Position numbers and translations under genes: made by a program. From Gymnodinialimonas phycosphaerae (lineage in GTDB: Bacteria > Pseudomonadota > Alphaproteobacteria > Rhodobacterales > Rhodobacteraceae): a stretch of DNA of 64,000 nt. The stretch is from the NCBI RefSeq assembly GCF_019195455.1, contig NZ_JAIMBW010000001.1:1550001-1614000 (forward strand), read 5' to 3'. Under the pieces are notes generated by a model. That model had not been told where the DNA came from. It made no database searches and was given only the letters and a program-made list of their open reading frames with translations. Of the stretch, positions 27,388 to 36,001 are shown piece by piece (position 1 is the first letter of the stretch; every line of letters begins with the position of its first letter).

Positions 27388-28446
27388 ATGACCAACCTAA
27401 CCCATGACATCGCCCCGCGCCCTCAGTCCCCTGATTGGGTTTGGTATGCGGCGGTCCCCGTCGTCGCTATCCTGGGATGGGTCGCCTACGGGCAACTGAT
27501 CCCGCTTTCGGAATGGATCACCGCCCTCTTCCCCGTGGCACGCGACAGCCACACCGGCGAGGCGATCGCGTTCTTTGTGTATGACGTGCCGAAGGTCCTT
27601 CTGCTTCTGACCGGCATCGTCTTCGTGACCGGCGTGCTGCGCAGCTGGTTCAGCCCCGAGAAGACCCGAGCCATCCTTGCGGGCAAACGCCAGATCCTGG
27701 GCTACCCCCTGGCCGCGTTGCTGGGGGTGCTGACGCCCTTCTGCTCTTGTTCTTCGGTGCCGCTCTTCATTGGCTTTGTCTCGGCAGGTGTGCCGCTTGG
27801 CGTGACGTTTTCCTTCCTGATCGCGGGCCCGATGGTGGGCCCTGTCGGGCTGGGGCTGCTATACGGTCTGGTGGGGCGGCAGATCGCCACGATCTACCTT
27901 GTTTTCGGCTTCTCGATCGCCACCGTCGCGGGATACGTGATGGGCAAGATGGGGCTTGAACGCTACTTGCAGGACTGGGTGCGTGAGTTGAACGCAGGCC
28001 CCGTGGGCGAGTTGCCCGAGGAACATTTGACCTTCGTCGACCGGTTGAAGACCGGTGCCGAGCAAGTGCGCGAAATCGTGGGCAAGGTCTGGATCTGGGT
28101 TCTGGTCGGAATCGCCATCGGCGCCCTGATCCACGGCTATGTGCCCGAAGCAATGATGCTGCAAATTATGGGCGGTGAGGCGTGGTGGTAGGTCCCGGCA
28201 GCGGTTGTTGTGGGCGTGCCAATGTACACCAACGCGGCAGGCGTCATTCCCATTGTCGAGGCACTTCTGGACAAGGGCGCGGCCCTTGGCACGACGCTTG
28301 CCTTCATGATGTCCGTAATTGCCCTGTCGCTGCCCGAAATGATCATTCTCAAGCAGCTGCTGACACTGCGGCTGATCGCGATCTTCATCGCGGTGGTCGC
28401 GGCGGGGATCCTCGCTACCGGCTATCTGTTCAACGCACTCCTCTGA
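27388..28446 (+). pseudogene. YraQ/DUF318-family permease interrupted by an in-frame TAG
   Basis: The frame codes for a polytopic membrane protein with the family motif TPFCSCSSVPLF (~116-127) and SFLIAGPMVGP. It reaches GGEAWW, where TAG (28189-28191) stops it, then resumes in frame with VPAAVVVGVPMYTNAAGVIPIVEALL to a stop at 28446. The family continues across this point (WW-x-VP...NAAG), so the stop truncates the C-terminal third. A single-base change from TCG would explain it. Its partner is the thioredoxin-like gene 12 bases downstream; such permease-thioredoxin pairs occur in metal/metalloid contexts. Confidence 0.85.
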
Positions 28447-28457
28447 AAGGACACAGG

Positions 28458-28694
28458 ATGAAAACCGTCAAGCTCTATGACCCCGGCTGCAAGCGCTGCG
28501 ATGCCACCGAGGCACTGGTGCGCGAGGCCGCTTCGAGACTGGGCATCGACGTCGAGGTCGAAAAGATCTCGGACGCGAAATCCATCGCCATGGCTGGCGT
28601 CATGTCGACACCGGGCGTCGCGGTCGATGGCAAGCTCGTCCACGCAGGCGGCCTTCCCGACGCCGCCAAGCTGGATCAATGGCTTACCACCTGA
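28458..28694 (+). CDS. Thioredoxin-like redox-active disulfide protein
   Basis: 78 residues from ATG 28458, with AAAGGACACAGG upstream. Thioredoxin_3 family ('redox-active disulfide protein 2'): an N-terminal strand then GCKRCD with the active CxxC at ~11-14, and the cis-proline motif STPGVAVDGKLVHAG. Usually encoded beside YraQ-type permeases, as here. Confidence 0.88.
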   Translation: MKTVKLYDPGCKRCDATEALVREAASRLGIDVEVEKISDAKSIAMAGVMSTPGVAVDGKLVHAGGLPDAAKLDQWLTT

Positions 28695-28787
28695 AACGGG
28701 GGCATTGTAGCGCGCGGCGCATCCAATCCGCCCTTCCCTGCCTGCCGCCCGCACCCTATAAGCGCCGCCAAGGACAGGAGAGGCCCG

Positions 28788-29375
28788 ATGCGCACAGCAC
28801 AGATCACCCGCAAGACCGCCGAGACGGATATCTCTGTCGAGATCAATCTCGACGGCACCGGCAGCTACGACAATCAAACCGGTGTGGGGTTCTTCGACCA
28901 TATGCTGGACCAGTTGGCGCGCCACGCTCTTATAGACATGACGGTGCGCTGCGCGGGTGATTTGCACATCGACGATCACCACACCGTGGAAGACGTGGGC
29001 ATCGCGCTGGGTCAGGCGTTGACACAGGCTATGGGCGACAAGCGTGGCATCCGCCGCTACGGCGAATGCACCCTTCCGATGGACGACGCCCGCGTCGCCT
29101 GCGCGTTGGACCTTTCCGGGCGGCCCTATCTGGTGTGGGAGGTCGAGATGCCGACCGCCAAGATCGGCACTTTCGACACCGAACTGGTGCGCGAATTCTT
29201 CCAGGCCTTCGCCACCCACGGCGGGATCACCCTTCACCTGATCCAAGGCGCGGGCTTCAACAGCCACCATATCGCCGAGGCCGCCTTCAAGGCGGTGGCC
29301 CGTTCCTTGCGCGATGCGCTGGAGGTCGACCCCCGCAAGGCCGACGCGATCCCCTCGACAAAGGGCAGCCTCTGA
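28788..29375 (+). CDS. hisB: Imidazoleglycerol-phosphate dehydratase
   Basis: 195 residues, monofunctional form. The two internal repeats carry the metal-binding histidines: [15 protein letters not shown] with [10 protein letters not shown], and [14 protein letters not shown] with [14 protein letters not shown]. Sixth step of histidine synthesis (dehydration of imidazole glycerol phosphate). Confidence 0.98.
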   Translation: MRTAQITRKTAETDISVEINLDGTGSYDNQTGVGFFDHMLDQLARHALIDMTVRCAGDLHIDDHHTVEDVGIALGQALTQAMGDKRGIRRYGECTLPMDDARVACALDLSGRPYLVWEVEMPTAKIGTFDTELVREFFQAFATHGGITLHLIQGAGFNSHHIAEAAFKAVARSLRDALEVDPRKADAIPSTKGSL

Positions 29376-29417
29376 AAGGCCGCTGGTGACACACTCGATT
29401 TCGGGAAAAATCCCCCC

Positions 29418-30056
29418 ATGACGACGGTTCTGATCGACTATGACGCAGGCAATCTGCACTCGGCCGAGAAGGCGTTCCAACGCATGTCCATCGATGCCGG
29501 TGCGGGGGCGCTGATCGTTTCGTCCGATCCCGATGTGGTGACGCGCGCCGATCGTATCGTGCTGCCCGGCGACGGCGCGTTTCCCGCCTGCCGTCGCGGC
29601 CTTCAAGCCATCGATGGGTTGGAAGAGGCGCTTATTCAAGCCGTTGAGAAGGAAGGGAAACCCTTCCTCGGTATTTGCGTCGGCATGCAGATGATGACCA
29701 CGTGGGGCCGCGAGTATGAGGACGTCGCGGGCTTTGACTGGATCCCCGGTGAGGTCACTCACATCGCGCCCTCGGATCCGGACCTGAAGGTGCCGCACAT
29801 GGGCTGGAACGATCTGGTGATCGACCACCCGCATCCGGTCCTGAACGGTGTCACCTCTGGCGATCACGCCTATTTCGTGCACAGCTACGCCATGCACCCC
29901 ACAGATAAAGGGCACCTCCTGGCCCATGTGGACTATGGCGGGAAGGTCACGGCCATTGTTGGCCGGGACAATATGGTCGGCATGCAGTTCCACCCCGAAA
30001 AAAGCCAATTCGCGGGCCTGCGCATGATCGCCAACTTCCTGCAATGGGCGCCGTAA
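29418..30056 (+). CDS. hisH: Imidazole glycerol phosphate synthase subunit HisH (glutaminase)
   Basis: 212 residues. Class I glutamine amidotransferase: GICVGMQMM with nucleophile C87, and the C-terminal QFHPEKSQ histidine/glutamate pair. Supplies ammonia to HisF (encoded at 32645). It lies 42 bases after hisB. Confidence 0.97.
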   Translation: MTTVLIDYDAGNLHSAEKAFQRMSIDAGAGALIVSSDPDVVTRADRIVLPGDGAFPACRRGLQAIDGLEEALIQAVEKEGKPFLGICVGMQMMTTWGREYEDVAGFDWIPGEVTHIAPSDPDLKVPHMGWNDLVIDHPHPVLNGVTSGDHAYFVHSYAMHPTDKGHLLAHVDYGGKVTAIVGRDNMVGMQFHPEKSQFAGLRMIANFLQWAP

Positions 30057-30202
30057 ACGGCCCCTACCTGCCTTTTCGAACAGGTCCGAAGGGCGACACC
30101 ACAGGGCGTCATTCACGATAGATCGCGCTTTTCCCGTGCAACTTCGTCTCTGCGCGCGATACTTTTCACGCATCCGTGATTACCCAACTTCAGGCGCCAC
30201 CC

Positions 30203-30643
30203 TTGATCCGTTTTTTCGTTGTCGTTCTCGCGCTTGTGGGCCTTTCGGCCTGTACCCCCACCACCACCACGATCTACCCCGAGAACTACACTGCCGCGAA
30301 CTGCTTCAACGGCACCTATGCCTTTGATCTCGAATTGAATATTCCGCCCGCCTACGGACAAGTCATCGCGTTGACCCAACACTCCATTGACAGCGCAGGT
30401 CTGCGCACGGTCTGCCGTTTGGTTCCCGGACCCAACCCCACACCCTTCGGCCAAGGCTACCCGATCTACACTGGCGAGGTCGACAATGGCCGCGACGGCT
30501 TGTGCGTCAGCGCCCGCACCTCAGCGGGCGGCCATGTGCTGTCCTGCGCCTCGGCGGCCCAAGTCCGCCGCGCCATGAGCGCTGCCCCCGGCTCGCGCGC
30601 CTCGGCCATTCGCTTGTCGCGCTGGCAGCCCTACGGCAGCTGA
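30203..30643 (+). CDS. Predicted outer-membrane/periplasmic lipoprotein
   Basis: The start is assigned to TTG 30203 (AGG 8 bases upstream), giving a 16-residue signal with lipobox LSAC and lipidated Cys17; GTG 30176 is an alternative. The mature part of ~130 residues has a threonine run after the lipobox and four further cysteines (NCFNG, TVCRL, LCVSA, LSCAS). Function unknown. Inserted between hisH and hisA with a DUF2147 gene on the other strand. Confidence 0.72.
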   Translation: MIRFFVVVLALVGLSACTPTTTTIYPENYTAANCFNGTYAFDLELNIPPAYGQVIALTQHSIDSAGLRTVCRLVPGPNPTPFGQGYPIYTGEVDNGRDGLCVSARTSAGGHVLSCASAAQVRRAMSAAPGSRASAIRLSRWQPYGS

Positions 30644-30712
30644 CCCACCGCACCATGGAAACGATAAAGGGCGGCTCGATCGGTCCGCCCTTTTTGCAAG
30701 CGGGCCAAGAGG

Positions 30713-31102
30713 TTACTGTATTCGTACCCAGTTCTGACGGGCGCAGATCAGGCCGCCCGCAACGCAGCCGCGCAGGGTCAACGCGTTGCCGCTCAGGCTC
30801 ATGCGGCCGATGTAGACGCGATTGTTGGCAGGCCGCCAGACCGAGCCTTCGTAGGTGCCGTCGCCGTTCGGGACCATGTCGATCACGATCTGCCGCCCGA
30901 TGTTCTCGGACTGGTACTCGCCCGAAGAATTGAAGGTCCTGCTGATCGTGCCGCAGACCGCACCGCCACAGGCCCCCAGCGTTACGTAGGCATAGGCCCC
31001 ATCGTCGACCTCGGTTTGCCAAATGCCGTGGGACGCGTCCGCGAGGGCCGCGCCTGCCATGCCCAACGTCGCGATACAAGCAGCCAGTAGGGTCTTTTTC
31101 AT
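30713..31102 (-). CDS. DUF2147 family secreted protein
   Basis: 129 residues from ATG 31102, preceded by GGGAGGATCATC. Signal peptide (KKTLLAACIATLGMAGAALA). The mature part has the DUF2147 layout: GIWQTEVDDGAYAYVTLGACGGAVCGTI, MVPNGDGTYEGSVWRPANNRVYIG and SLSGNALTLRGCV. Envelope protein, function unknown. Opposite in orientation to the his genes around it. Confidence 0.88.
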   Translation of the reverse strand: MKKTLLAACIATLGMAGAALADASHGIWQTEVDDGAYAYVTLGACGGAVCGTISRTFNSSGEYQSENIGRQIVIDMVPNGDGTYEGSVWRPANNRVYIGRMSLSGNALTLRGCVAGGLICARQNWVRIQ

Positions 31103-31250
31103 ATGATGATCCTCCCAAATCCTAGTGCTCGAAACCGTTGCGCGCGGCTGTTTCAAAGGCAAGCATGACGTGGCGGCGGCTGGGTCTTGCGCTGACGGGG
31201 GACATGGGGGAAAAGCCAGTGAAACTTGCCCATTTCAAGGACGCACGCCC

Positions 31251-31967
31251 ATGATCCTCTACCCCGCCATTGACCTAAAGGACGGCAACGCCGTGCGGCT
31301 TTTGCGCGGAGAGATGTCCGAAGCGACCGTCTTCAACACAGACCCGGCGGCGCAGGCCCGCGCGTTCCAGGACGCGGGTTGCGAATGGCTGCATCTGGTT
31401 GACCTCAATGGCGCTTTCGCCGGGGAGCCGGTCAACGGCGCCGCCGTGGAGGCGATCCTGGCCGCGACCAGCGTGCCTACTCAATTAGGCGGCGGCATCC
31501 GCGACATGGCGACGATCGAGGGGTGGATCACCCGCGGCATCGCCCGCGTAATCCTGGGCACCGTGGCCGTCGAAAACCCCGACCTCGTGCGCGCCGCAGC
31601 CCGCGAATTCCCGGGCCAGGTCGCCGTCGGCATCGATGCCCGCAAGGGCCGCGTGGCCACCAAGGGGTGGGCGGAAGAGACCGACGTGATGGTCACCGAC
31701 CTCGCACAGGCGTTTGAAGATGCAGGCGTGGCTGCCATCATTTACACCGACATCGACCGAGACGGCGCCATGGGCGGGCCGAACGTGGCGGCAACCGCAG
31801 GCCTCGCGCGCGCCACCTCGATCCCGGTGATCGCAAGCGGCGGGGTGTCGTCGCTGGCGGATCTGACGGCGCTGAAGGACACGGGCGTGATCGCCGGGGC
31901 GATCTCGGGGCGCGCGCTCTATGATGGCGCTTTGGATCTGGCCGAAGCGCTCAAAGCGCTGGCATGA
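31251..31967 (+). CDS. hisA: 1-(5-phosphoribosyl)-5-[(5-phosphoribosylamino)methylideneamino]imidazole-4-carboxamide isomerase
   Basis: 238 residues from ATG 31251 ([12 protein letters not shown]). (Beta/alpha)8 barrel with the catalytic D8 in AIDLKDG, the GGGIRD phosphate loop, [12 protein letters not shown] and ASGGVSS. An Amadori isomerase of histidine synthesis. Confidence 0.97.
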   Translation: MILYPAIDLKDGNAVRLLRGEMSEATVFNTDPAAQARAFQDAGCEWLHLVDLNGAFAGEPVNGAAVEAILAATSVPTQLGGGIRDMATIEGWITRGIARVILGTVAVENPDLVRAAAREFPGQVAVGIDARKGRVATKGWAEETDVMVTDLAQAFEDAGVAAIIYTDIDRDGAMGGPNVAATAGLARATSIPVIASGGVSSLADLTALKDTGVIAGAISGRALYDGALDLAEALKALA

Positions 31968-31980
31968 CAAGCGGCACGTT

Positions 31981-32016
31981 GGCGGCCTGTATAACGTCGG
32001 CGGCCTGTATCTCGTC
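31981..32016 (+). repeat. Tandem pair of an 18-base unit
   Basis: GGCGGCCTGTATAACGTC at 31981-31998 is followed directly by a second copy (31999-32016) differing at two positions (CTC for AAC within the unit). It lies 14 bases after the hisA stop. Confidence 0.6.
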
Positions 32017-32280
32017 GGAATGTTGGCCTTCCCCACTTACGGCATCCCCTTCGCATATTCCGCCTTTTGCCCGCGACAGCCGCGGCCCTGTGGCTGAGCG
32101 TGCCATTTCCCTTGATCGCCCAACGGGACGGCGGGTGGGGCGCATGCCGAAGGCCAGCGTCACCGCCGTCCCAAACCGACCCATTCAATGCGGCGCCACG
32201 TGATCAAACCACTGGTTTTCCCGACTGGCCTCTTCCCCGCGCCATGATATTGCAGTGTCACGTCGCCCCGCCCTTTCAGG
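32017..32280. other. Intergenic sequence between hisA and the small membrane-protein frame
   Basis: No gene that I can support. Open frames on both strands (up to ~190 codons on the plus strand) are proline/arginine-rich and lack ribosome sites or recognisable domains. Confidence 0.4.
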
Positions 32281-32367
32281 AAGTTTGCCCCAAAGACCAG
32301 ATGGATCCTTCTCGCCCTCTTCCTCCTTGGCCTCGGCCTGATCGTCGCTGGCCTTTGGCCCTGGTTC

Positions 32368-32598
32368 GTGGGGCTCAACGCGCGGTGGACGGCAGAACGT
32401 CATGGCTGCATCGTCAATGCTGCGGGCGCCCAGCCCTGCATCGTCGATGGGGTCGATGTCAGCCATTCCCTCGCGCGGCGCTTCAATGCGCCCTTCACGG
32501 TCATCTTCACCATCTGGTTCAGCTTCCTCGGCATCATCCTCGTCGTCATCGCGTTGGTCGGTGCCCTCATCTCGCTGTTCAGGCGCAAACGCGCCTGA
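32368..32598 (+). CDS. Small two-TM membrane protein with paired cysteines; start unclear
   Basis: GTG 32368 is the only usual start codon in frame, but the frame is open from 32248 and the codons from ~32296 encode a clear membrane segment (RWILLALFLLGLGLIVAGLW) that would be lost. With it the protein has TM1, a periplasmic loop with two cysteines (HGCIVN ... QPCIVDG), TM2 (VIFTIWFSFLGIILVVIALVG) and a basic tail RRKRA. This layout resembles a family of small cysteine-paired membrane proteins in Proteobacteria. Either a non-canonical start (for example ATC at 32305) is used or the start was lost by mutation. Confidence 0.55.
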   Translation: MGLNARWTAERHGCIVNAAGAQPCIVDGVDVSHSLARRFNAPFTVIFTIWFSFLGIILVVIALVGALISLFRRKRA

Positions 32599-32644
32599 CG
32601 CGTCGGCTCTTCCCTGTCCGCCCGTTTCCGCCTAAACGCATCCC

Positions 32645-33430
32645 ATGTTGAAAACCCGTATCATTCCCTGCCTCGACGTCGCCGAAGGTCGAACCGTTAA
32701 GGGCGTTAACTTTGTGGATCTCATCGACGCGGGCGACCCGGTCGAACAGGCCCGCGCCTACGACCTCGCGGGCGCGGATGAGCTTTGTTTCCTGGACATC
32801 AAGGCCACCCACGAGAACCGCGGCACGATGTATGATCTTGCCACCCGCACGGCTGAGCAGTGCTTCATGCCGCTCACCATTGGTGGCGGCGTGCGCACCG
32901 TGGACGACGTCCGAAATCTGTTGCTGGCAGGGGCCGACAAGGTCTCGTTCAACTCCGCCGCCGTGGCGGACCCGGACTGCGTGGCCCGCGCGGCGGACAA
33001 GTTTGGCTCCCAGTGCATTGTCGTGGCCATCGACGCCAAAACCGTCGTTCCAGAGGACAGCAAAAAGGGAATCCCCGGCAAGTGGGAGATCTTCACCCAC
33101 GGCGGTCGCAAATCCACCGGCATCGACGCGGTGGAATTCGCCAAGACCGTCGTCGCAAAAGGCGCCGGAGAGATCCTGCTGACCTCCATGGACCGCGACG
33201 GCACCAAGTCGGGCTTCAACCTGGTCCTGACCCGCGCCGTCTCTGACGCCGTTCCCGTGCCCGTCATCGCCTCGGGCGGTGTGGGCACGCTGGATCACCT
33301 TGTCGAAGGCGTGACCGAAGGCGGCGCGTCCGCCGTGCTGGCCGCCTCCATCTTCCACTTCGGCACCTTCACCATCGGCGAGGCCAAGGCCCACATGGCC
33401 GCCGCCGGCATTCCCGTGAGGTTGACATGA
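32645..33430 (+). CDS. hisF: Imidazole glycerol phosphate synthase subunit HisF (cyclase)
   Basis: 261 residues. [19 protein letters not shown] at the N-terminus carries the catalytic aspartate (~11), then [20 protein letters not shown] with the second catalytic aspartate, and ASGGVG. It closes the imidazole ring with ammonia from HisH. Its stop overlaps hisE in ATGA. Confidence 0.98.
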   Translation: MLKTRIIPCLDVAEGRTVKGVNFVDLIDAGDPVEQARAYDLAGADELCFLDIKATHENRGTMYDLATRTAEQCFMPLTIGGGVRTVDDVRNLLLAGADKVSFNSAAVADPDCVARAADKFGSQCIVVAIDAKTVVPEDSKKGIPGKWEIFTHGGRKSTGIDAVEFAKTVVAKGAGEILLTSMDRDGTKSGFNLVLTRAVSDAVPVPVIASGGVGTLDHLVEGVTEGGASAVLAASIFHFGTFTIGEAKAHMAAAGIPVRLT

Positions 33431-33741
33431 CCCCTCTCCAGCAGCTTGCCGAAACGATCCTAGACCGCAAGAGCGCGGACCCCGACACCTCGTGGACCGC
33501 CAAGTTGCTGTCCAAAGGCCCCGAGAAATGTGCCGAGAAATTCGGGGAAGAAGCCGTTGAAGCGATCATCGAGGCCGTCAAAGGCGACCGCGATAAGCTG
33601 ACCTCCGAGGCCGCCGATGCCCTCTACCACCTTCTCGTCATGTGCGCTGCGCGTGACGTGAGCCTTGCGGATATCGAGGCCGAATTGGCCCGCCGCCACG
33701 GCACATCCGGCCTGGCCGAGAAGGCCGCACGCGACACCTAG
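33427..33741 (+). CDS. hisE: Phosphoribosyl-ATP pyrophosphatase
   Basis: 104 residues. All-alpha MazG-like HisE with [14 protein letters not shown] and [12 protein letters not shown], which provide the metal-binding acidic residues. Monofunctional (no HisI fusion). Four-base overlap with hisF. Confidence 0.96.
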   Translation: MTPLQQLAETILDRKSADPDTSWTAKLLSKGPEKCAEKFGEEAVEAIIEAVKGDRDKLTSEAADALYHLLVMCAARDVSLADIEAELARRHGTSGLAEKAARDT

Positions 33742-33744
33742 ATT

Positions 33745-33764
33745 GGCGCACGGAAAAGTGCGCC
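33745..33764 (+). terminator. Hairpin directly after hisE
   Basis: GGCGCAC and GTGCGCC form a perfect 7-bp stem with loop GGAAAA, 3 bases after the hisE stop. No U tract follows, so it may be a rho-independent-like or 3'-end protecting hairpin rather than a full terminator. Confidence 0.4.
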
Positions 33765-33827
33765 CGAAGGCAATTATGTGCGCGCAGCTGCAACAACAGA
33801 AAACCTACAGGGTCTTGCACCCCAGCC

Positions 33828-34298
33828 TTACAGTTTCGAGCTAATGATCCCGGTGTTGAACCCACCCATCCGCAGCTCTCCGAACAACCGCTGATACTCG
33901 ATCTTGGGACACCGATCCTGAATAACCGTCAGCCCCTCGGCCTCGGCCTTTGCGGCGGCCTCCGCATGGGTCACCCCGATTTGCATCCAGATCACAGAGG
34001 GGCGCACCGGCATCGCAAGGGCCGCATCGACGATGTCAGGCACATGCTCGGGCCGGCGGAAAATGTCGATGACATCCACTTGCCCCGCCTCCGTCAGGTC
34101 CGCCACAACCGTCCCGCCAAACAGTCGCGTGCCCGCATGCATGGGGTTCACCGACACGATGCGAAACCCTTTCAGTTGCAGGTAGCGCGCCACGTAATGG
34201 CTGGGACGCACGGGGTTCGGAGAGACGCCCACGCAAGCGAAACTCTTGGAGGAGCGTAACACGCGGCGTAGCAGATCATCGGAAGGTGTCACTGTCAT
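33828..34298 (-). CDS. CoA-binding domain protein (YccU type)
   Basis: 156 residues, single Rossmann-like CoA_binding_2 domain: FACVGVSPNPVRPSHYVARYLQ at the N-terminus, VNPMHAG, VDVIDIFRRPEHVP, VIWMQIGV and the C-terminal DRCPKIEYQRL. Function poorly defined; binds CoA in structural members of the family. Confidence 0.92.
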   Translation of the reverse strand: MTVTPSDDLLRRVLRSSKSFACVGVSPNPVRPSHYVARYLQLKGFRIVSVNPMHAGTRLFGGTVVADLTEAGQVDVIDIFRRPEHVPDIVDAALAMPVRPSVIWMQIGVTHAEAAAKAEAEGLTVIQDRCPKIEYQRLFGELRMGGFNTGIISSKL

Positions 34299-34314
34299 GC
34301 CCCTGCCATATCAG

Positions 34315-34356
34315 ACAAAAAAGGCGCCCGCAGCGGCTTTTTGACCGGCGGGCGCA
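34315..34356 (-). terminator. Intrinsic terminator downstream of the zinc-ribbon gene
   Basis: Minus-strand stem GCGCCCGC/GCGGGCGC (34355-34348 with 34331-34324), with inner CGG/CCG pairs, followed by a U6 tract (complement of A6 at 34317-34322). It ends transcription of the minus-strand genes at 34535-35635 before the CoA-binding gene starts. Confidence 0.8.
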
Positions 34357-34534
34357 AGTTCGGAACGAGGGACAGTAATGGGCTCGCAGGGTTCCGGCCC
34401 GCGATGCCTGAAATATAGATGGGGCCGCATCGGTCTTTGTTGTAGGGGCGGCACAAAAACGTGATCAGCGCCCCATCATCAAGCGTAAGTCGATCCGCCG
34501 CACAGCAATGCTCCTGCACCGTGACGGCCGCGCC

Positions 34535-34849
34535 TCAGTCGAAGATATCCTCGAGCACGTCAAAGGCCTCTTCCAGCGCCTTTTTCCACAGCGACTTGCG
34601 GCGCTTCTTCTTTTTCGCCTTCACCGGGCGCTCGGGTCGCGACGCCCCTCCTGCAAAGCCATGGGGCGCGGGCCGCTCGGGCGAGCGCTTCACGCTCTCG
34701 CGGTGCCTCTCTGGCGGCTTGAGCCACTTCATCTCGTGCAGGGGCGCGCCGCACGCGCCACAGGCCAACTCATGGCCATGGCGCGCGGTCAATTTCAACG
34801 TCTGTCTGCGCCCGCAGTAGGAGCAGGTGGCAATCTTCGTGGCATGCAT
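34535..34849 (-). CDS. Small zinc-ribbon protein with basic tail
   Basis: 104 residues. Two CxxC knuckles (CSYC at ~9-12 and CGAC at ~30-33) form a probable zinc ribbon. A proline/arginine-rich linker, the cluster KAKKKKRRKSLWKK at ~77-90, and an acidic C-terminal helix LEEAFDVLEDIFD follow. Probably binds nucleic acid or ribosomal partners, but the function is unknown. It starts 3 bases after the rRNA methyltransferase gene stops. Confidence 0.78.
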   Translation of the reverse strand: MHATKIATCSYCGRRQTLKLTARHGHELACGACGAPLHEMKWLKPPERHRESVKRSPERPAPHGFAGGASRPERPVKAKKKKRRKSLWKKALEEAFDVLEDIFD

Positions 34850-34852
34850 GGG

Positions 34853-35635
34853 CTACCCTTTCGTAAGGGCATATAGGGCCACGGCGGCGGCATTTGAGAC
34901 GTTGAGCGACCCGAAATCGCGCGCAAAGGGGATTTTGGCCAATTCGTCGCAGAGCCCCCGGGTCCGTTCGCGCAAACCGGGGCCTTCCGCGCCCAGAACC
35001 AACGCGATGTGGCTTTCCGCGTGGCGTGCGGCAACCGCACCGATGTCCTCTGCGCCCTCTTCCGCCAAGCCGACCATCCAGAAGCCGTCTGCCTTCAAGG
35101 CCTCCATCGCGTCACCCAGGTTGCCGACGCGCGCATAGGGCATCCGCTCCAATGCACCCGACGCCGTCTTGGCCAAGGCCCCGGTTTCCGGCGCCGAATG
35201 GCGCGCGGGGGCAATCACAGCACGGGCCCCGAAGACCTCGGCCGAGCGCAGGATCGCGCCCACATTGTGCGGATCGCTCACCCGATCAAGCAGCACCACC
35301 ACAGAGCGTTCGCTGCCGTCACCCCGTGCCAAAGCACGCCAATCGCCCCAATCGAGCGGCTTCACCTCCACCGCTGCCCCTTGGTGGACCGAGCCCGCAT
35401 CCAGCGGCACCGGGAACTTGCGCGGATCGGCAATCTCGGCCTCCAGCCCGCGCGCGGCGATTGTATCGGCCAGCTTGTCGCCCGCATTCTTCGAGACAAC
35501 CAGCCGCAGCACCTCACGGCCAGGATTTGACAGCGCGTCGCGCACCGCATGGAGGCCGAACAACCAGATGGTTTCTGCCGCCGCCGCGCGCTTTCCGCGC
35601 TCTTTATCGATCACCCAAGTTGGTTTTTTGGCCAT
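34853..35635 (-). CDS. rlmB: 23S rRNA 2'-O-ribose methyltransferase of the TrmH/SpoU family (RlmB-like)
   Basis: 260 residues from ATG 35635 (MAKKPTW). Substrate-binding N-terminal domain (IWLFGLHAVRDAL...), then the SPOUT knot domain with motif 1 DPHNVGAILRSAE, motif 2 LGAEGPGLRE and motif 3 GSLNVSNAAAVALY. The best match is the enzyme for Gm2251; other SpoU specificities are possible. Confidence 0.92.
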   Translation of the reverse strand: MAKKPTWVIDKERGKRAAAAETIWLFGLHAVRDALSNPGREVLRLVVSKNAGDKLADTIAARGLEAEIADPRKFPVPLDAGSVHQGAAVEVKPLDWGDWRALARGDGSERSVVVLLDRVSDPHNVGAILRSAEVFGARAVIAPARHSAPETGALAKTASGALERMPYARVGNLGDAMEALKADGFWMVGLAEEGAEDIGAVAARHAESHIALVLGAEGPGLRERTRGLCDELAKIPFARDFGSLNVSNAAAVALYALTKG

Positions 35636-35765
35636 GATGCCCTCAGCCTCCGTCTGCGTTCTTCTTACTGCGCAGCCCTTGGGACGAGCGCAAGGCGCAT
35701 TCCCGCTTGACCCCCCCGCCCCGCGTCGATATTCCGCCCCCACGCCGGAGTGATCCGGCCCCGGT

Positions 35766-35849
35766 GGGCGACAGGCCGCAAGGTGTGGCAGGGGACTGTA
35801 ACTCCCTCGAGGCGACTCACGCCTGGTTCGATTCCAGGGTCGCCCACCA
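35766..35849 (+). tRNA. tRNA-Tyr (anticodon GTA), long variable arm
   Basis: Acceptor GGGCGAC (35766-35772) pairs with GTCGCCC, discriminator A, encoded CCA at 35847-35849. D stem GCC/GGC, anticodon stem GGGGA/TCCCT with loop CTGTAAC, a class II variable arm, and T-arm CCTGG-TTCGATT-CCAGG. Position 8 reads A rather than the near-universal T. The sequence immediately downstream is an integrase remnant, so this tRNA was probably an integration site. Confidence 0.93.
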
Positions 35850-35916
35850 TTTTATTTAAAATCAATAGCTTAGATGGTGCAATTTCCCGGTGCGACGCAC
35901 AGGTGAGACACAGACG

Positions 35917-36001
35917 ATGCGCCATGCAGCCTACCTAAGCACCTCACGACACGGGGTTTTCTACTTCCGTTGGCCGATCCCAAATTATTTGCACCCACAG
36001 C
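35917..36001 (+). pseudogene. Integrase N-terminal remnant (DUF6538-type)
   Basis: Begins ATG 35917. Its first ~28 codons (MRHAAYLSTSRHGVFYFRWP...) read as the DUF6538 N-terminus found on many alphaproteobacterial tyrosine integrases. After ~36000 the frame turns into arginine/proline-rich nonsense while another frame picks up a different gene's tail. It lies 67 bases after tRNA-Tyr, the position expected of an integrase gene. Confidence 0.65.

Noticed and set aside
34295..34519. 74-codon minus-strand ORF with several cysteines
   Set aside because: Its C-terminal third lies inside the intrinsic terminator at 34315-34356, so it would not be fully transcribed from upstream. No ribosome site was seen.
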